Shown: positions 59,874 through 64,000 of the stretch, piece by piece | Layout: every line of letters starts with the position of its first letter | Numbering within the stretch: position 1 is the stretch's first letter | Source of the DNA: Mesostigma viride | Taxonomy: Eukaryota; Streptophyta; Mesostigmatophyceae; Mesostigmatales; Mesostigmataceae | Assembly (NCBI GenBank): GCA_009746045.1 | Contig: RPFO01000448.1 | Coordinates: forward strand, 383,126-447,125 | Reading direction: 5' to 3' | DNA length: 64,000 bases | The notes under the pieces: model-generated | What the model was told of the DNA's origin: nothing | Seen by the model: only the letters and a program-made list of their open reading frames with translations | Database searches by the model: none | Position numbers and translations under genes: made by a program

Positions 59874-64000
<4,127 letters not shown>

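Overview
This is nuclear DNA of a eukaryote, most likely a green alga. Many short exons are bounded by GT...AG introns. A plant-type GUCD1/GC1 gene is present, there is a short internal run of the plant-type telomere unit CCCTAAA, candidate TGTAA polyadenylation signals follow two stop codons, and introns are loaded with minisatellites. Lineage below 'probable chlorophyte' is inference. There is no bacterial operon structure, CRISPR array or rRNA, and I found no convincing tRNA.

Layout. (1) 1-1.7 kb shows no gene. (2) 1.7-7.7 kb holds an eight-exon plus-strand gene for a GUCD1/plant guanylyl cyclase 1-like protein, reconstructed here exon by exon with matching splice phases. Its introns carry five or more minisatellites and a telomere-like tract. 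(3) 8.2-27.3 kb is a nest of mobile elements. It contains a hAT-like MITE, a 1.7-kb TTAA-flanked piggyBac-like element without transposase, and a full-length L1-type LINE with three 168-bp 5' monomers, intact ORF1 and ORF2, a 3' hairpin and a (TTAA)n tail. It also contains terminal-inverted-repeat elements and four copies of a second retroelement family that encodes only an L1 ORF1-type protein. That family has no reverse transcriptase, yet it carries the same type of tail and perfect target-site duplications. (4) 28.5-57.3 kb is one very large gene. More than 20 small exons, all phase 0-0 and about 100 nt each, encode hydrophobic helical segments. They fall into a repeating three-exon module (seven full modules and a partial eighth). 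They precede a 5.7-kb exon encoding a coiled coil, a beta-propeller-like stretch, a GBP/VLIG-type GTPase domain and a Cys/His-rich tail. (5) 57.3-59.9 kb is a spacer with a LINE fragment and a long palindrome. (6) 59.9 kb to the window end is the start of a second gene built from the same kind of phase-0 exons. One of its exons has just been duplicated together with its flanking intron, within large heptanucleotide arrays.

How the parts relate. The LINE is the likely source of replication machinery for the ORF1-only family, because tails, hairpin placement and 5' leader motif correspond. The two large genes look like neighbouring paralogues in which protein length evolves by duplicating symmetrical exons. 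The second gene shows a recent step of that process, and the first shows the accumulated result. The biochemical role of the modular GTPase is not known from sequence. A membrane-anchored GBP/VLIG-like GTPase is the best inference.
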